A DNA stretch of 64,000 nt from Poecilobothrus nobilitatus. Its lineage: Eukaryota; Arthropoda; Insecta; Diptera; Dolichopodidae. Position numbers and translations under genes: made by a program. The stretch's first letter is position 1. Each line of letters begins with the position of its first letter. The stretch lies in assembly GCA_947095535.1 (NCBI GenBank), contig OX352772.1, forward strand, positions 48,689,445 to 48,753,444. Direction: 5' to 3'. Below, piece by piece: positions 24,821-35,555 of this stretch. Under the pieces are notes generated by a model that saw nothing but the letters and a program-made list of their open reading frames with translations, had not been told where the DNA came from and made no database searches.

Positions 24821-24871
24821 CTTCAGTGATGACGCTTTATTTTCACTCATAATGGCTCCACAAATATGCCA
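24821..24871 (-). CDS. Candidate cassette exon, 51 nt
   Basis: On the minus strand the acceptor TGCCCTTGTTCATCAG opens a 51-base segment that ends at the donor CTGAAG/GTAACT. Exactly one frame is open, 17 codons starting WHICGAIMSE and ending NKASSLK, with phase 0 at both ends. It could be skipped without changing frame. G+C is clearly above the flanks. It is not phase-compatible with the candidate at 44959-45043 as direct neighbour, so another exon would be needed between them. The product is not recognised. A plus-strand acceptor-like CTTCAG overlaps the donor, so the pattern may be coincidental. Confidence 0.3.
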
Positions 24872-24879
24872 CTGATGAA

Positions 24880-25495
24880 CAAGGGCAGTGCGTTGATCAA
24901 AAAGTTGAAAAAAAAAAACATTTTTATTAACATCCATCTCCAACTCTTAACAAAGTTTTTCATTTGTTTTTCCGTCAGTTTTTTTCTTATGTTTTATTTT
25001 TGTTCATTGAACAAGAAAACACTTAATATTGTAAAAGTATTTTTACTTCAATTTTTAATTTTTTATGTTTTTTTTTCATATATTGTATTAATGTTTATGT
25101 ATCTTTTATCTTTTTTTTTTTTTTTGTTAGAAACAATAAAGATGCAGAACATTTTTAAAATGGAATTTTTTTTTTTAAAGGAGTAAAATGTATAACAAAT
25201 CTTGAACAACTGGAAAATAATTACTAAAGATTGAGATTTTTTGTTAATAATTCATTAAGAAAGGGTGAAGGTATGAAAAAGATTTATATTAAGTTAATTT
25301 AAGAATGGGTTTTGACTAATTTAGAAAGTTTTTATTAATTAAATTGAAAATTTTGGTTTGAAGTGTTTTTGTTGAGATTCTTAAGGAAAAATAAAAAGTT
25401 TTGAATTTATTTTTGAAATAGTTTTATAATAAGTTGAAAGTTGGAACATTTGATTTCATCCCTAATATAAAATGGATATACTTTCCAAGTAATTT
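24880..25495. other. AT-rich stretch
   Basis: The plus-strand frame at 24866-25186 is almost entirely F, L, I, K and Y from T/A runs, and I do not consider it coding. Nothing else is seen. Confidence 0.5.
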
Positions 25496-25496
25496 T

Positions 25497-25800
25497 AAAT
25501 CTTGCATTACAAAATCTTTCAGGGACAAAATATTTTTAAAGGAGTAGATTGTGGCTTTGTTTTTAAAGTATGTATAAACAAAATAGTTAAGGAAGATTTT
25601 AGAGTTGGATTCAAAAGCATGGTTATGAGAGATTTTATAGTTGGATTCAAAAGCAGGTTGCCGCTTTTTCCAGAATATTTATATCTAAGAATATGTGACA
25701 TTCTGAATTACATGCAAGATTTTGTTCTAGTAGATTTTGGAAAAAAGATTTTCCAAAGCAAGATTTTTTATGCAAAATTTTGTCGCATTAGGTTTTGACG
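25497..25800 (+). repeat. Diverged tandem repeat F, short array
   Basis: Two units contain GATTTTAGAGTTGGATTCAA or GATTTTATAGTTGGATTCAA with AAGCA, followed by CCAGAATATTTATAT and GTGACATTCTGAATTA. After them come GATTTTG / AAGATTTT repeats. The same text forms the larger array at 51.56-52.38 kb. The 98-codon frame here is a by-product of the repeat. Confidence 0.6.
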
Positions 25801-26170
25801 TAAAAGATAATGTAGCAAAACCTAGTAGAGTTACAAATCTTTTATTTTTATAATATTTTATAAGTATAATGTATAATAGTAAAAATATAATTGTTCAATT
25901 TCTTTGAGCTGCTGTATGATTTGACATTTCTATGATTATTGATTCGCTATGGTGTTACCACACCAAAAATTTAGCTGGAGTTAGCTCTAGATCGAATTAG
26001 TTAATAGTAATAAAGTCAAGTTAAATTAAACTTATGTTTCGTACGTAGAATAGGTATAAACAGTATAATAGTCACAAATAAAGTAATTCTTGCTACAATA
26101 ATATCAAAATAGATGTTAACGCAAAATTTTAAATTTTTTATTTTTATTTTTTTTTAAAACTTTAAAAACT
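25800..26170. other. AT-rich stretch
   Basis: No gene, repeat family or RNA is recognised. Confidence 0.5.
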
Positions 26171-26174
26171 CCCA

Positions 26175-26700
26175 AACAGTTTTTTTTACCGACTGCAATA
26201 CATTAATGTATAAGGTAGGTATTGTTTTCATACTAAAAATTTGTACCCGAGATTTTCGCAAAAATGCACTACTCCGGTGTGGAGAAGGCTGTAAACAAGT
26301 TTTCAGCATGATGTCCGTCTGTGTGTGTGTGTGTGTGTGGGTATGTCTTTGGGTACACGTGCCTTAAAGGGTACACGTGCCTCAGCTTAAACGACTGAGC
26401 GGAATTTTTTGAAATTTCATATTTAAGGTTTTGACGTAAATATTTCGGATTGATAAGCTTTTAGAGCAAATCGTACAACCACAAGTGGTAGTTTACTAGT
26501 GTACTTTTTAAGTTTTTTACGAATATTTCCTAACAGAAAAATTTTGTGAGAAAAATTATTAAGAAAAAGTTGTTACACAAGTAAAGAGGAACAACTTTGT
26601 CATAGAACATTTTTTGATCCGACTAACTTTAACTTTTATTTAATTTTTTTTCTAAGTCCAAATTTCATACGTAACACTCCATATGAATTTATATGAACAA
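26175..26700 (+). mobile_element. Possible GTCCGTC-bearing element (family G)
   Basis: TTTTTTTTACCGACTGCAAT is followed by ACTCCGGTG, AGCATGATGTCCGTC, a GT microsatellite, a direct repeat of GGGTACACGTGCC (about 26352 and 26369) and AACGACTGAGCGGAATTTTT. The GTCCGTC-microsatellite-GACTGAGC order recalls non-autonomous elements of the HINE kind, but neither end is defined and there is only one copy here. Confidence 0.3.
26321..26339. repeat. (GT)n microsatellite
   Basis: Nine to ten GT units directly follow ATGTCCGTCT. Confidence 0.95.
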
Positions 26701-27327
26701 TTTTTTTTTGTTTTTTTTTATATCTCTAAAAATTTTTATACATACATATGTATGTACTTATATCTATGCCAATGCATATTATTCATTTGTTGATGACATA
26801 AAATTAAAACGGTAAAATTTTTGTTAGCAGATTTAATATTAATCTTATGTTTGTTTTGTATTTGTTTACAGTTTTTATTATTTTTTACTTTTAATATTAT
26901 TTTTTGAATGAAAAAAAAATCATGTATCTACATTACAATAATAATAATAATAAATGGATGTATGAATGAATGTACATATATTTTTACGATTTCATTGCAT
27001 ATAATTATTTTTATTGAATAAAACAAAATGTTATTAAATTATTAGAAGTTATTTTGCTTTGATATAAATTATTATGTAAAAAATCTATAAATTTTGGCAT
27101 TGTACTTTTTGTGTAGTGGCGGTCGGTCCTGTGGTGGAGACAGCTGATTTTTTTATTATATATTGAAAATTATTTCCAAAAAGATTTTTATTAAAATAAT
27201 GCTAATTTTAAATACTGAAAACTAGAAGAAAAAATTTAAAGGAAATATTTATTTTAAGTTAGAAATTTAAAATGTATTTGCATTTTTTTTGACTTATTTA
27301 GCATATTATAAGAACCCAAATCGCAGT
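26700..27327. other. AT-rich stretch
   Basis: Contains an ATAA microsatellite at about 26938 and a short GC-richer patch near 27118 (GTGGCGGTCGGTCC). No gene is supported. Confidence 0.5.
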
Positions 27328-27851
27328 AGTGTGTTTTGTTTCTTCCTTTACTGGAGTTGAAGTTACTCAATGACAGATAAAATCGCTTCGAAATGACGGA
27401 GTATATTTTAATTAACTTCAGTGACGTCGCAACGCAAATAGCATTTCGAAATGTGGAATTGAGTTAACGGAGTTAACTTTTTAAATCCTATTCGGAAGTA
27501 GAGTTAACGAGTGTTACAAATGTCAAAGTTGTATGAAGTATTATTTTTGTTTTTATTTGAAATTTTAATGTTATGAGTTTACATATTAAAATAATTTTAA
27601 ACGAAATTGTTCAATTGAACTTATCTTGATTTTACCTTATCTTAACTTTTAAGATATATCTTGAATATATCTTAAAATTAAAATTTTTTGAAGGCTTCAT
27701 TATTTGTTTGAAATAAATAAAGATCCCCATCTTCACAGTTCAAATACATATTTAATTCTAATGGTTTCGAAATGGTTGAAAAGTTAACTCTGAATGTGAG
27801 TATGATAGTTAACTTTATAAACTCTACTCAGAGTAAGAAACAAAACGCACT
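27328..27851. mobile_element. MITE of about 524 bp with inverted termini
   Basis: The left end AGTGTGTTTTGTTTCTT and the reverse complement of the right end (AGTGCGTTTTGTTTCTT) agree at 16 of 17 positions. Similarity continues weakly through ACTGGAGTTGAAGTTA versus ACTCTGAGTAGAGTT. GTTAAC motifs recur near both ends. The interior has no coding frame. I could not define the target duplication, so the superfamily is open. Confidence 0.75.
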
Positions 27852-29009
27852 CCATTTGTCAAAATAGTTTGAACAACAGCAGCTCTGACTAATTTAACTT
27901 CTGTTATTGAACTATTTAATTGTCATAATAATTATTTAAAAATATTTTGTTAGAAGAACAAATTATCAAACAATTTTAATATTTTGTATCGAACATAGAA
28001 ATTAATTTACAATATATTATAAGTCAAACTTAAATATGGATTGTAAATAATTTTGCAAAAGAGTATAAAAAATTAGCATCAATAATCCAGGACCAAATAT
28101 TGAAATACAGTTCTTCATCTATACAAAAAAAACGAAAAAAAAAAAAAAACAAAGAACCAAAATGCATTTTATATAATAAATGATAATAACATAAATGAAA
28201 TGTTCTTTTTCTTTACATCTTATTTTAATTATTATTATTATAAATTTTCACTTGTTATAAACACATACATATAATATATTATGTACTTTCACATATGTCA
28301 TATTAACACATTTATATTAAATCATGTAACTATGTATATCATGTAGTTTATGTATTTTTGATTTAACCAATATTCTCTCTTTTGTAACTTTTGTATAATG
28401 GTCAACCGTGATTAAATAGATCTTTTCTTTTATTTTAAAGTGACAGTCTGCCGCATATACAATAAGCATCAGGAGACAATGAATGACAACAAAAACAAAA
28501 AAAAAAGTGCTGTGGCTTTAATAATTTTTTTTTTCTCGTTTATAATTTTGTCCTTTTAATTTTTTTTTCTCTTTATTGTAATTTTTATTTTTTATATTTT
28601 TATTTTATTTTTTTTTTATTATTATTATTTTTAATTCATCGTTATAAATATTTACATATCCAGATGTTACCATTTAATAATGTTGACAGGCCGAGAACAT
28701 ACTGTGGTGTAAAAGATTTTCACAAATTACATTCGCATACATATATGTACAAACATACACAGATACATCATTGTATGCAAACAGTTACTCATATAACTGA
28801 ACTCGTATAACTTTTAAAAAAAAAAAAGAAGAAAAAACAAAACAAAAAACATGAATCCTGTACTCAAAAAATGAAAAACAAGGAAAATTAAAACTTGAAG
28901 CCCATTAACATTTACAATATAATAAAAATAAAATAAAATAAAGTACAAAAAAAATAAAACGAGTGAAATTTCACAATTTATAACTGTGAATGAGTATTAA
29001 TGTACTTAC
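27852..29009. other. AT-rich stretch
   Basis: Two frames caught my eye: a minus-strand run of about 60 codons across 28.33-28.52 kb, and a plus-strand run from about 28.64 to 28.81 kb. Both include low-complexity ACATAC or poly-T derived parts and lack motifs. I do not annotate them as genes. Confidence 0.4.
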
Positions 29010-29031
29010 ACAGAGTCGAAAGATTCAAACA
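29010..29031 (-). CDS. Candidate 22-nt micro-exon
   Basis: On the minus strand TTTTTTTTTCTTTTTAG is followed by TGTTTGAATCTTTCGACTCT and GT, then the donor GTAAGTAC. Both sites match consensus well, and the segment is more balanced in composition than its flanks. One frame reads FESFDS. With only 22 bases, coding potential cannot be judged, and the window has many T runs ending in TAG. Confidence 0.12.
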
Positions 29032-29583
29032 CTAAAAAGAAAAAAAAAATAAAATAACCAAATCATTTTTATTCATTTTTTTTTTTTTACGTTTAACAAT
29101 ATAATAATAAATCAGTGATGCAATTTTTCATATTCATTGTGAAAAACAACAATAACAACAATAACAACAGCAAAAAAGAAATATTAACGGTAGCTACAAC
29201 ATTAACATTGACAGCATCATTGCTGTACGAGTAACAATTTTTACAGTTTTATTTTATTCAGTAAAAAAAAGAAAAATAAAATAAAAAAAAATTGACATCT
29301 TTAATATTTAAGTATAAATCTAATGTACTTATATTAAAATAAATGTATGTAGGTTTATGAATTATTGTTTGTAGGTATATAACATTGTATGTACATCTAT
29401 GTAATCTATTTTATATGTTCTTATATTTTAGAAATTTAATTATTCTTCTTAAGAGAGGGGTGAAACATTACAATGAAATCATAATATTCAATAATAAATA
29501 CAAAAAATAAGAATGTAGGTATGTATGTATTTACAGTTAAGGAAATACATTTTAAAACATTTTATAAACTTTTACTTTCTGAT

Positions 29584-29637
29584 ATTCTCCTATATCCTAA
29601 CTAGCAATTCTCCTATATCCTAACTATCCTAACTAGT
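29584..29637. repeat. Tandem repeat, about 23 bp
   Basis: ATTCTCCTATATCCTAACTA occurs at 29584 and again about 23 bases on, followed by a third partial TCCTAACTAG. Confidence 0.85.
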
Positions 29638-30304
29638 CATAGCAAAATTTAGTAAAGAACTGCCCTGAATATTTTATTTAGTTATGTAAGTAATGTAGTC
29701 GTTAGAATGTAGGAGTAACAGGCTTTTGAAGAATGTGATAAAGCTGTGAACACACTATTAAAATTGTTCTCTAAACAAACTCTTTTCTTGAATTTTCTCT
29801 AAACAAAGTCTTTTGAATGAAAAAGAAAAATAAACTATAGGAATTATATAGTTTTTCAGAACTCTAAAACCAAAGATTTTGTTTGATGAAAATATTTTTG
29901 AACTTCAGAGAGTGAGATATTCCATCTTTATGATACCCTTAACTTTTAGGTTTGGTGAGATATGATGTTTGTACACAAAACTTTAACATCTACTCTCGGA
30001 AACCACTTAGTCCATTATTATATTTTTTTTATTTTTTATAGTAAAATGCAAAAAGATTAATTGATGTAAGATATGTATATATGAATGTATGTTTGTATGT
30101 AGTTGAATGGTAAATCATTTGATTACTAATATAGCAATATTTCTCTATTCGATATGAAGGTTAATGACGAATTAACTTATTATCAATATTGGGCAAATCG
30201 TTTTGTTGATCAAACTATTGTTAATCTTTTTTAGTTATTATAAAACGTTGGTGAATGATTTGTAAAGTAAATCAGAATTTCAGTAAAGATTTATCAGAAA
30301 ATAT

Positions 30305-30357
30305 ACATACTTTTGGTGAATGTGTAACGGAACATACTTTTGGGGATGGTGTAACGC
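30305..30357. repeat. Tandem repeat, about 27 bp, two copies
   Basis: ACATACTTTTGGTGAATGTG followed by TAACGGA is repeated with small changes (ACATACTTTTGGGGATGGTG, TAACG). Confidence 0.8.
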
Positions 30358-30956
30358 CAGCCTAATAAATTTTCGCATTGAAATTTGTATTCCGTTTATA
30401 GAATTTCGTTTGTGTAATATAAGCTGCATTTTTCTAAATTTTTCTTATATCTAAGTACTGTTCATAATTATTATTATGTTAATTACGATTGTATTCATAA
30501 AAATAATTATTAAAAAACTATAGTTAACCCTAATTAAAGAAAATGATGTAAATGAAGTTAATGTAAAGTTTACTAATTTTTTCAACCAAAATAAAATTGT
30601 ACAAATGATGCACAGAAAAATATCTGTAATTCATAATGCATAACTTTTTCATATGTATAGTTACATATATGTACTTACGTGTATATTTTATTTTGCTTTT
30701 TTAATTCAATTAATATTGTTGAACATTTTTTTTGTTTTAGATTTTAAGATTTCTAGCTAATATTTCCTGATTGTAGTTCAAAATCATTGAAAGACTTTAT
30801 TCTATGAACCTGTGGGCCTACAACTCACTAAGCACCAACTCTTTTCTTGACTAAACATTAACTTAATGGACCTTTAGTATATATATTGTTCAAGGAAAAA
30901 TTCTTTTAAAAATTAGAAATTACTAGTAAGATATGGTTATTATTGAATACATATTA

Positions 30957-31146
30957 AGGTCGCTTCAGACTATATGTTTGTAAAAACAGACAGAAAAACA
31001 GAGTGAAAAAATGAAATTTTAACATGTCAGTTGTAATTACATATGTAAATTTTATTTTAGAACTGGTTCTAATTCTATTTGATTTTTGCTCTGTGGTTTT
31101 TATTCAAAAATGTCAAATGTAAAATACACGTAGTCTGAAGCGACCT
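30957..31146. mobile_element. 190-bp MITE with TA target duplication
   Basis: The termini AGGTCGCTTCAGACTA and TAGTCTGAAGCGACCT are perfect reverse complements, each flanked outside by TA. TA duplication is typical of Tc1/mariner-type integration. The interior is AT-rich and non-coding. The intact ends suggest a fairly recent insertion. Confidence 0.88.
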
Positions 31147-31149
31147 TAT

Positions 31150-34100
31150 GGTTTCATTGTAATGTTTCATCCCTCTTTTATGAAAAATAATAAGAATACT
31201 CGTAATGATACGGTTTTTAAGTTTGTTTTTATATCCGCCTTTTATATTTTAGCTATTTGATTATCTTTGTTTTTGTTTTTTAAACTTTTGCATATACATA
31301 ATATGTACTTCTATATACATACATACATATATATATTTTTAGTTCTCATATAAAATTATTTTCTTGGCTTTCTGTTTTTCTATAAAATCTGCTCGCTATA
31401 CTTATTCGTTATTAATGTTATAAAGGAAGAATGCATATATTTTTTCGATGTGGAAAATTCATTCTCTGGGGCTTTTTAACATTATAGGTTGGTGATTATG
31501 ACTTTCTCTTTAAGATTTTAAATAAAAGTTTTCTGATTTTAAGCCAGTACGTAAAAGTATTGTATTATGGGCAAGCTTAGGAGAATAAATATAGTATTTT
31601 GGGTTTAAAAAGTAGCAAAGTAACTCACGAAATTCTTTATCTAAAAACTAATTTTTGCTAATTTTTTGATTTGATCTAAATTTTAACTTTTAACGAATAT
31701 TATTTTTATTTTTTAAAAAATATCTTAATGCTGTGCCGTCCAACTTCCTTTTCTTCCGGTTTATTATTGGTTTTCATTAGAAAGAAACAATTCTATAAAA
31801 AAAAAAAAATAAAAACAAAAAATAAAACAGGATAAAAACGGAGTAAAAATAAAAATAATAACCATTACATAATTTCAGAAATTAAATTTGATGTACTCGC
31901 GAGTCGCGTATTAAAAAAAAATGATTACATATATATTGGTAATTAAAAGTGTTACCTTCTAAGAAAATTTTATTGTAAAGGGTAAACTGTTGTGCCATAT
32001 TAAATAAATTTCTTGTTATAATGATTTTATTTTAAATTAAAATAAAGCGATAGTTATAAATTTTTTGAAAAATGATTAGTCCAGTGTTGGCAAAGTAAAT
32101 TCTTAGCAAATTATTAGGAGAACAAACTGAAGCTTAGTCAAAAATGAATAATAAATGATTTAGTGGATGCCCTATGCAACTTATAGGAGTGGGAAGAAAA
32201 AAAAAAATTATATAATATAATTTAATATAGATATAGTTATTAACATAGTTGTTTTTTAAGAGAGTAAGTGGAAATCTCGAAAAACACTAATGAGATCAAA
32301 TTGAGAATCCTCTTTAGTAATGTTGAACTTTAATCAACCAAATGTCACCTCACTTTTAAACCAAACATTAGGTTAGAACCTACATATGGTACAATGTACT
32401 GTTTTGTTTGGTTTTTAACTCCGAAATATTAAGAGAAAGAAATGGATTTAAACCTATACTTATTTCCCAGTCTCAATACTATTAAAATGAAACATTAAAA
32501 ATTAACGGAAAAATTTTCTTCAATTGTCATCAAAGTTTTTTTTTAAATAGTTTATATAAATAATTTACATTATTTTAAAGTTCTTTACCGTTTTTTACAG
32601 TTCTTTAAAGTTGTTTAACATCGTTATTTTCGTCGATTTCACACTCCTTTACGCTAAATATCATTTTAAAAATATTTATTTTTCAATATTAATTACACTG
32701 AATCTTTATTTATACAAAAATATTACAAATCGTAGTTGTTAAATATTTAAATTATTCAAAAATGCAAATTTTTTAGTTGTACTTTTTTATTAAATGTAAA
32801 ACTGTTTATAATCGGCAACACTTACATGTTTACAAAATGAATTCGAAAAAAAACTACCGAATACAAAAGTGAAAAAAAAAAAAAAAAAAATTCAATATCA
32901 AGTATCAGCTTGAATGAAAAAAATAAAAAAAAAAATCGGTAACGCAGAAACAGTAATAATATGGTAACAGTAGTTCTAATAAATTTCCCATATATTCGCA
33001 TTAAGTATGGTTGCACATAAAACCCATAAAATTTTTTTTTTTTTTTTTATTTTGCTAAGAATTCAACAAACCAAAACGAAAAAATAAAAAAATAAAATGA
33101 TTGAAGGTAAAAATTTTTCTTATACGCAACTGGGGTTTTCATCATTATTTTTTCAGCCTAAACATATCTTTTATTTTATGTTATTGTTTAACCCGAATCA
33201 GTCTAAAATTACACACATTCCCTAATGAAAACTTCAAATTTTCCCCTTTTATTCTCAAACCCTAATGTTATTTAACGTAACATTATACGTTTATTATTTA
33301 ATGTGGTGATTGTTGGGCTGGAAACTTAAACACATCATCATTTTATTTGAACATTTGAATTATACATGTGCGCGTGAAATTTTAAATAAAAACTAAAATT
33401 GTAAGAGAATAAATTAAATCTACATTTTTCAGTGATTTAAAATCAATGGTTCGAATATTTTTGTTAATTTGGTACACTTTTAATTACATGTTTTTATTTG
33501 GCAAAATTATTTTTTCTCCCATTTTGATGAATACATCATAACGGTAAATCCTCTTTGATGGTTGCACCAAATATATTTATCATAAATTATTTAATTCCAA
33601 AGTTATATTATCTTTAGTATCTAATATTAATTTTTTTTAAATACATAGATATAAGATTTAGTTTTTCTTTGCATTAGTTTACTGTATCAGATTTGTCTTG
33701 ATTTGTTCCTTTGCCATATGCAATTAGGTGACAGAGTACATTTAAATTTGATTATTATAATAAGTCGATTACAGCTTTACTATTCGGATATCTAATCAGA
33801 CAAAACCATTGATCGAATATAATTATAAGGTTTAAAAACAACATATGATAAATAATTTGAGTTGGTTTTAGAGGTAATCAGAATTTTTTTTTTTTGATTG
33901 ATTTGATGAATAAGCGATTAAAGATTGTTCGCAATATTGGCAAAATTTTATGAAATTCTGTGCAAAATTTTAAAAAGTATATTTCTTTCAGTTGGGTTTT
34001 CTTGTTATTTGTTCTTGAATTTTAAATGCTGATTGTATAATATTTGGCACGCAAAATAACTTTTAATAACCTACCTCTGATAAACAGAGATGATCTACTG

Positions 34101-35188
34101 GGATGTACGTAATATTATATGTATTATATATTAATACTTTCTGTGTCTTATTTATTGTTATTACAAACTGAAAATTAAAATAAAATAAAAAAAAAAAAAG
34201 AAGAAAATTACGAAAAGGATTTATATTAAGGATATCTGAGTTTTGTTGATTAATAATGTGTACCTATTATATTGAAAGGGCTTGAAACTATTTTAAAAAA
34301 TCATCTTTACTTACAAAGTTGTAACATTATTTTCGGTTTTGATTTTAATAGCAAAAAAGTAAAAAAAACAAAATTCTTCTTTTTTTTATTTTTTTTTTTT
34401 TTGGGTTGATTAACACAGTGTTAATAAATTTAATAAATATTTGAATTAATAATCAAATAAAGAATTTATTTTAAAATCATTTTTATTTTTATTTTTATTT
34501 TATTTTGTAAATTAAAATATTCAGGTTACAAAAAATAAAAAAAAGGGCAAGCAAACAAAAAAAAAATTTGCATTAAAAATTTTATGGTTGAAAGGAAACT
34601 GATGGAAATATTAAAAAAAATATATATAAATTTAATTTAATTTGAAGTTTGGTATGGTATGAAGTTAAATAACTTCATAGATAACAACTGTTAGACAAAC
34701 TGAAGCTTGATTATCTATTGATGATGATTATAAATTAAGAGTTGGCCAAAATAGTTGCATAATCTTAATGTTTTAACTTTTAAAAGAGTTTGTTATTATT
34801 CCATTTAGAATCTGAAATTATCGTTTTTCTTTAATCCTTTTCATTTTTTCATTATCCTTTGTATTTTTTATTACTTTGAATTTTTTTTTACAAGAAATTT
34901 ATAAAAAAAAAAAAAATTTTAAAGTAAAAAAAGAACACTCATTTATTAGTTTAAAGATATTTAACATGAGAACTTTAAATCAAATTAAGTTCTTAATATC
35001 TTATATCTATGCACATGAATGTCGGAAGCCGTGTATTTATATATGTAATTTTTTTCCTCCTTAAGAAGTATTAGGCGTCTACTAAGTCATTTATTATTCA
35101 TATATGACTAAATCTCAGTTTCTGAAATCTTTAGTTTCGCTAAGCCATTAATTACTCCTCTGTATAGGTATATTTATTATTTATTAAA
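31150..35188. other. AT-rich stretch without a supported gene
   Basis: Frequent A and T homopolymers (near 31800, 32870, 33030, 34190, 34385 and 34900) and only low-complexity frames. A short palindrome, GAAGTTAAATAACTTC, lies at about 34661. None of the window's repeat families is recognised. Confidence 0.5.
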
Positions 35189-35189
35189 A

Positions 35190-35340
35190 TTTTTTTTTTT
35201 TTAATACATTTCTCTGCCACATAAATGTGGACAGGAAATTACACAGCCTATCTTATTCAGGCGTGGTTGAAAATGTCGTAAGGGGAAACAACTCTTACAC
35301 CGTCTGTGGGATTCGAACCTTCGGTGTTTAAAAATTAACT
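35190..35340 (-). mobile_element. SINE (family S), 5' truncated
   Basis: Read on the minus strand, ACCGAAGGTTCGAATCCCAC is a B-box region, followed by the family body (TTACGACATTT, GGCTGTGTAATTTCCTGTCC, ACATTTATGTGGCAGAG) and an A-rich tail. The A-box half is missing. It lies head to head with the next SINE. Confidence 0.75.
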
Positions 35341-35359
35341 GAATAAATCACTAATTGAG

Positions 35360-35555
35360 GCCTCGGTCGCCTAGTGAGTAAGAGCGCATAAAATATGTTT
35401 TAAACACTGAGAAAATATGGCTTCGAATTCTACATGCGTTGTAAGAATAATTTTATTTACAACATTTACAGTCACACCTGGAAAGGAAAAACTGTGTAAT
35501 TTTGTGGTCACATTTATGTGACAGTGGAATCAACTAAAACCAAAAACAAATAACT
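35360..35555 (+). mobile_element. SINE (family S), full length
   Basis: The tRNA-like head has GCCTCGGTCGCCTAGTGAGT (A box) and GGCTTCGAATTCTAC (B box). The body GTAAGAATAA, CAGTCACACCTGG, AAACTGTGTAATTT and CATTTATGTGACAG matches copies at 43.6 and 56.2 kb. It lies about 20 bases from a reverse SINE of the same family, forming an inverted pair. Confidence 0.8.

Larger units (their letters stand above)
29032..30954. other. AT-rich stretch with two small tandem repeats
   Basis: Contains ACAATAACAACA microsatellite DNA near 29148-29170 and the two tandem repeats at 29584 and 30305. Nothing coding is supported. Confidence 0.5.

Noticed and set aside
28330..28815. Opposing long open frames near 28.4 and 28.7 kb
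   Set aside because: Large parts come from poly-T and ACATAC low-complexity DNA. Acceptors without donors, and no family motif.
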